A stretch of 64,000 nt of DNA from Diphasiastrum complanatum (Eukaryota; Streptophyta; Lycopodiopsida; Lycopodiales; Lycopodiaceae), in NCBI GenBank assembly GCA_029204225.1, contig CM055098.1, positions 1,227,106 to 1,291,105 of the forward strand, in the 5' to 3' direction. The notes beneath the pieces were generated by a model. That model did not search any database. It saw only the letters and a list, made by a program, of their open reading frames with translations, and was not told where the DNA came from. Shown here one piece after another: positions 59,890 through 64,000 of this stretch. Numbering within the stretch: the first letter of the stretch is position 1; each line of letters opens with the position of its first letter. Both the position numbers and the translations under genes were made by a program.

Positions 59890-61280
59890 GCATGAAGGAT
59901 AGCAAATCAAGCACCACACCTTCCCAAATTAGCAGTTGTGCAACAAGAGGCAAAACCAGAACTAGCACCAATGGATCCAGTGGGCCAACCTGTGCTTGTC
60001 GCTCCCTTGCAAGCAGTCCAGAGAGCACCTCGGATGGAAATACCAAAATACGACGAATCATCAGATCCCATCCGATTTCTCCAAATCTACGAGCAAGCCT
60101 GTGAAATCTACGATGAACGAACACCTACGAAAAAGCTGATGCTATTCTCCATGTCCTTATTGGCAGTGGCTCAGGATTGGTTTTTCAACTTGTCAGAGGA
60201 AGAAAAATCCACCTGGGAAGTGGTTAAAGCGGCTCTCATTATGCGCTTTAAACCAAGGAAGTTCCTAGAAGACCCATTTCTCTTGCTGAGTAAAGTCAAG
60301 ATGGGAGAACGAGAAAGGGTCAGGGACTATATCTAATGGGTCAAACATCTACGATCCGAGTGCAGTGCAGCCCTAACTCCTGATTACGTGGTTTCTAGCC
60401 GGACTACCACGAAGCATCAGAAGAGAACTGAAACGACGGGCGTAGTACGCTACTCTGCAAGAAGCTATGGAAGATGCCATCAGGGAAGAGGACGAGGATC
60501 TGACGATGAATATCAATCCACCCACACTCGTACTCCCTTGTTAGCATCATCATCATCAAACGCATCCGTTCTATCCACAGAACTGCTGTTGGAGCAAATG
60601 ACAAAATTACACAAATAGCAGATGGAACAACTTACGGCGTAGTTTGACCAGAAACTGAAAGCCTTACATGGAGCTGTAGCAGTAACGCCACATCAACCGA
60701 AACCAAACTAGCTACAGTATCCACAAAGGGCGAATGTATGGTGTTCAATGTGCATGCAAAACCATACAGCGAATGAGTGTCCAATCCTAAAGCAAAATCT
60801 GAAACTGACACATAGATTCTGCCATCTGTGCAATGCAACATCGCACGATATGACATTTTGCCAATTTAAACCCCGGATTGTTCAACAGAAGAGAAGTCCT
60901 TATCAAGTACCACCTCAACCTGAGCAGTAGCAATGGTACGGAACAGATTTATGGATCCTTCCATAAATGAATATCCTACGGCCTATGCAGCTCAAACTCA
61001 GCGTCAAGACAGAAGAAATTACAGCTGCTACGGATGCGGTGAAGGACATAGAATTGCGAAATGTCTCTACAAGGGAAAATATACATCCTTCTGCCAAGAA
61101 TGTGGTTATGGACAGTATTACAAGAATTGTCCATTTAAACCTGGAACCAGTGCACCTCTCAACTTCATTGCGATACAACAACCAGCAGTTCCAGCACGGA
61201 TTCCATCGGAAAGACACCAATTCCACTCTTCTGTGTTAGCCATCACGCGAACACAGAAGAGGAAGGAAGTGGCTCCCTGA
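59890..61280 (+). pseudogene. Gypsy D gag with four knuckles
   Basis: Closely related to the gag of element C. KYDESSDPIRFL, LMLFSMSLLAVAQDWF and FLLLSKVKMG form the core. Stops at 60616, 60640 and 60928 are at the same codons as in C. Knuckles: CSMCMQNHTANEC, CHLCNATSHDMTFC and CYGCGEGHRIAKC are intact, while in the fourth (CQECGYGQYYKNC) His is replaced by Gln. A deletion relative to C after 60905 and a frameshift near 60930 are present. No LTR or primer-binding site precedes it: the copy is 5' truncated at about 59880. Confidence 0.88.
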
Positions 61281-63112
61281 CCACCACCCTTGGTCACTGA
61301 CGACCAACCCTCAACTTCAGCACCATATCCGAATGTGAAGGAAGAAAGAAGACAGTATCAAAAAATACGACACTGGGTACAAAAGGCACAAGCAGAGAAA
61401 AAAGAGCAAAAAATGGACAATCCCATGGAACCTCCAGTTGGCGGAGAACGAGAACCGCAGGCGGGCTCACCACTGTGCACTGATCAGAATGATCGGTTGC
61501 ACCAACCTGGACCACCTTTTCACATGGTGGTGTCCGAGGAACCATGCACTGAAAGGCTCACACTTTTACTGGCAAGCCGTGTTAGTTTACCACTCGGGGA
61601 ACTACCGTGGATTGCACCACAAACGAGAAGCCTTCTAGCTGAATGGGCCAAAGTGGATGAGGAGCCAGTAGCGCTTGAGCCCATATATTGTACGGGCTAT
61701 GAAGAAACAAGTAATGTCCTCCACATCGGGGTAGCATGGGAAAGTGAGGAACACAACATCACTTTGCCAATCAAACACAAGAGATATGAGGACGAGGCAG
61801 TAGTAGTAGATGGAGAATCAGGTGTCAATTTGATCTCCACTACTGAAGCCAACAAGATTCACCATCAAGCTGGCGGATCAATCCTGTGTGAAACCAAAAG
61901 GTGCAGTTGCCGATATCCCTGCAAAAATAACAGGCATGCAATTTGTGATCACTTTTGTAGTCATGGATATACCTGAATCTCCAACTGCATACCGTGTGTT
62001 ACTGGGAAGACCATGGTCGAGGACTGCGCAAGTAGTACACAACTAGGGCACGTGGAAACTCACCTTAGAGAACAGAGAGCAAGCTGTGAAGGTTGATCCA
62101 ACCACATGGGCGGTGAAACCTATTGCACCAAGGCTGATGACGGACATCTACAATAGATCACATGATTGATCGCCCAAGGCCAGCCAAGGGAGGTCACTAT
62201 GATTCAGAGACGGATGCCATGAGATGGACGGACACATTAGCAACTATTGACTACCAGACATGTCAATATGAATTGATCCTGGACCCAGTACATTTTCACC
62301 CAAGTGTTACATCATGGACACACCAATCACATTTGGGGTGAATATGATAAATGTAGCATGGTTGTCAGCGGAACTTGTTGAGAACCCAGTGGACGATGAT
62401 TTAGTCCCTTGGCAATATGCTCTAACTTATAATAAGGAGATTGAACTGACTTATGAGCAGGTCCTACACCACATGGACCTAGATCGCTACGGAATCAAGA
62501 AAGTACCAGCTCAATCGTCGCAAAAGTCTGCCATGGTGAAAGTTTCAAGGATTGATCCACCCAAGGGACCTGCAAATAAGAAGAATCAGTTGAAGCAATG
62601 CTACAACCAGGTGATCCGATGGAGTGATATACCTGAAGAGGAGATAGCTACAGTAGATGTTGATATTTGCAACCACGAGGCAAATGTCACGACAGTTCCG
62701 ATGAAAGACAACAAGGATGAATCCACCAAAATGACAAAAAAGAGCAAAAAGAAGGTGTTGGATTCCTTGAAGTCAATCAAGATGGACTCAGATATAGCAC
62801 CATCTTATACACAGGTGACAGAAAACCAAAAGATGACTAGTCGGGCTAAGATCAATATGCTGAAAGAGGAATCTGGACGAGCGCCAGTTCACGAGATGCC
62901 TGAAACTTTCAAAATTTATACCTTAGACGACGTGGGTAATTATGATGTTGCAAGCCCAATGAGAACTTGATCAAAGTCAGGCACCAGCGGAACAAGTCTT
63001 CGAGGGACCGGCGCGAATACAGCCAATGAACCTTGCCGAGCCAGGTGAAGAAGAAAAGATAGTGCATGTGGAAGAGCAGTTAACGCCCACATAGTTCAAG
63101 AGACTACGATCC
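61281..63112 (+). pseudogene. Gypsy D protease and linker
   Basis: In frame after gag: YPNVKEERRQYQ, PWIAPQTRSLLAEWAK, GVAWESEEHNITLPI and VVDGESGVNLIST (protease site with Gly-Glu-Ser-Gly). A frameshift near 61840, then the LLGRPWSRT-like second landmark. The linker is open again from 62314 to 62970 (ALTYNKEIELTYEQVLHHMD and the Lys-rich KKSKKKVLDSLKS). Copy D shows that gag, protease and pol were originally one reading frame. Confidence 0.85.
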
Positions 63113-63505
63113 TTGTTGGTGGAGTATAAAGACTGTTATGCCCTGAGTTATAGTGACCTTAAGGGCATTCCACCAACAATAGTCCAACACACCATACCCT
63201 TGGTAGATGGAGCAGTCCCCAAGGTAAGACGTTACTACTGCTGCAACCCAAATTATACAAAGCTGATCAAGCAGGAGTTGCAGAAGCTGATGGATGCAGA
63301 TTTCATTTATGAAATCGAGCACACAGAATGGGTATCGTCGATAGTTATAGTATCCAAGAAGAACGACAAAATACGGATTTGTGTGAATCTGAAGGCGCTA
63401 AATGTAGTCAGCAAAAAGGATCATTTTCTTTTACCATTTACGGAAAGTGTCCTCGACAGAGTAGCTGGTGCCGAAGCCTACAATTTTCTAGATGGCTTCA
63501 CATTC
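63113..63505 (+). pseudogene. Gypsy D RT N-terminal part
   Basis: RT from LLVEYKDCYA through VPKVRRYYCC, DFIYEIEHTEWVSS, KKNDKIRICV to LDRVAGAEAYNFLDGF. It then jumps at about 63500 into the extra-ORF C-terminus. The deletion removes the RT active site, RNase H and integrase. Confidence 0.88.
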
Positions 63506-63644
63506 CATCAGAGTACGGTTGGGCTACGGATGTAGATGCCAAAAGGGCTCTCACCCTATGTGCCAATAACTACTTCAACTGCCCTGATCCAACAGTCCAT
63601 GCGGCAACCACTTATGCCCAGGACTTAGAGCATTTAATGGGGAT
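63506..63644 (+). pseudogene. Gypsy D extra-ORF C-terminal block
   Basis: SEYGWATDVDAKRAL, NCPDPTVHA and YAQDLEHLMGI match the extra ORF of element C at 54470-54610. The jump from RT to this block is an internal deletion of what is about 6 kb in element C. Confidence 0.85.
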
Positions 63645-64000
63645 TATCAACGATACCCATTCCGTGTGTTCGATTTCATAAATAAAATCTGCATCCATCA
63701 GCTTCTGCAACTCTTGCTTGATCAGCTCTGTATAATTCGGGTTGCAGCGGTAGTAACGGCTTACCTTGGGGACTGCTCCATCTACCAAGGGTATGGTGTG
63801 TTGGACTATTGTTGGTGGAATGCCCTTAAGGTCATTATAACTCTAGGCATAACAGTCTTTATACTCCACCAACAAGGATCGTAGTCTCTTGAACTATGTG
63901 CGCGTTCACTGCTCTCCCACATGCACTATTTTTTCTTCTTCACCTGGCTCGGCAAGGTTCATTGGCTGTGTTCGCGCAGGTCCCTCGAAGACTTGTTCTG
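63645..64000 (-). pseudogene. Inverted gypsy linker/RT fragment, runs off window
   Basis: Reverse complement of about 62990-63345: on the minus strand it reads the EYKDCYA, VPKVSRYYRCNPN and DFIYEIEHTEW blocks and continues to the window edge. With the plus copy it forms an inverted repeat of about 355 bp arms with about 300 bp between them. It is either the start of an oppositely oriented element or a fold-back rearrangement. Confidence 0.9.

Overview
This window looks like nuclear, repeat-rich intergenic DNA from a seed plant, most likely a flowering plant. The signs are split coding exons with GT/AG borders, a plant-specific PLATZ gene, long GA, TA and GGAA microsatellites, and Ty1/copia and Ty3/gypsy LTR retrotransposons nested in one another. 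I see no operons, tRNA, rRNA or CRISPR arrays. Only two host genes are supported. One is the coiled-coil part of a NUF2-like kinetochore gene (3038-5262, +); its N-terminal exons are not seen. The other is an apparently intact PLATZ zinc-binding regulator (28343-29137, -) with short upstream repeats and a cluster of five CACGTG G-boxes.

Left third. Positions 1-2240 hold the 5' end of a minus-strand gypsy element (gag, zinc knuckle, start of protease, primer-binding site, LTR edge), followed by the NUF2 exons. From about 9.98 to 21.67 kb lies one broken gypsy element ('F'). Its RT, RNase H and integrase zinc-finger part is on the minus strand (9981-11680). Its integrase core is on the plus strand from 14438. 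A single inversion of about 4.46 kb explains this. F carries an extra ORF downstream of pol (19885-about 21669). A complete but internally deleted copia element (15644-18994, LTRs of 650 bp, TSD CCTTT) sits exactly at the end of F's pol frame. A second deleted copia (22604-25848, minus, LTRs of 701 bp, TSD ACCTT) sits in another gypsy fragment.

Middle. After PLATZ come about 10 kb of decayed DNA: copia and gypsy fragments, a 226-bp AG tract, degenerate short-motif repeats, a minus-strand copia RT/RNase H with its 3' LTR (37.3-39.3 kb), and an unrecognised minus-strand coding remnant (39.9-42.6 kb).

Right third. A 12.7-kb gypsy element 'C' (43061-55758, TSD TTGTC) is complete in outline: LTR, PBS, leader, gag with four zinc knuckles, protease, RT, RNase H, integrase, spacer, extra ORF, LTR. 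It is inserted into a minus-strand copia whose halves lie at 42985-43060 and 55764-56860. It is followed by relative 'E' (56940-59822, split by a solo copia LTR), a deleted sister copy 'D' (about 59890-63644), and an inverted RT fragment that runs off the window and forms a large inverted repeat with D. The most interesting signals are: family-specific short motifs repeated in the non-coding leaders and spacers of several gypsy elements; the extra ORFs; three in-frame gag TAG codons shared by C and D; and premature stops dominated by C-to-T type changes.
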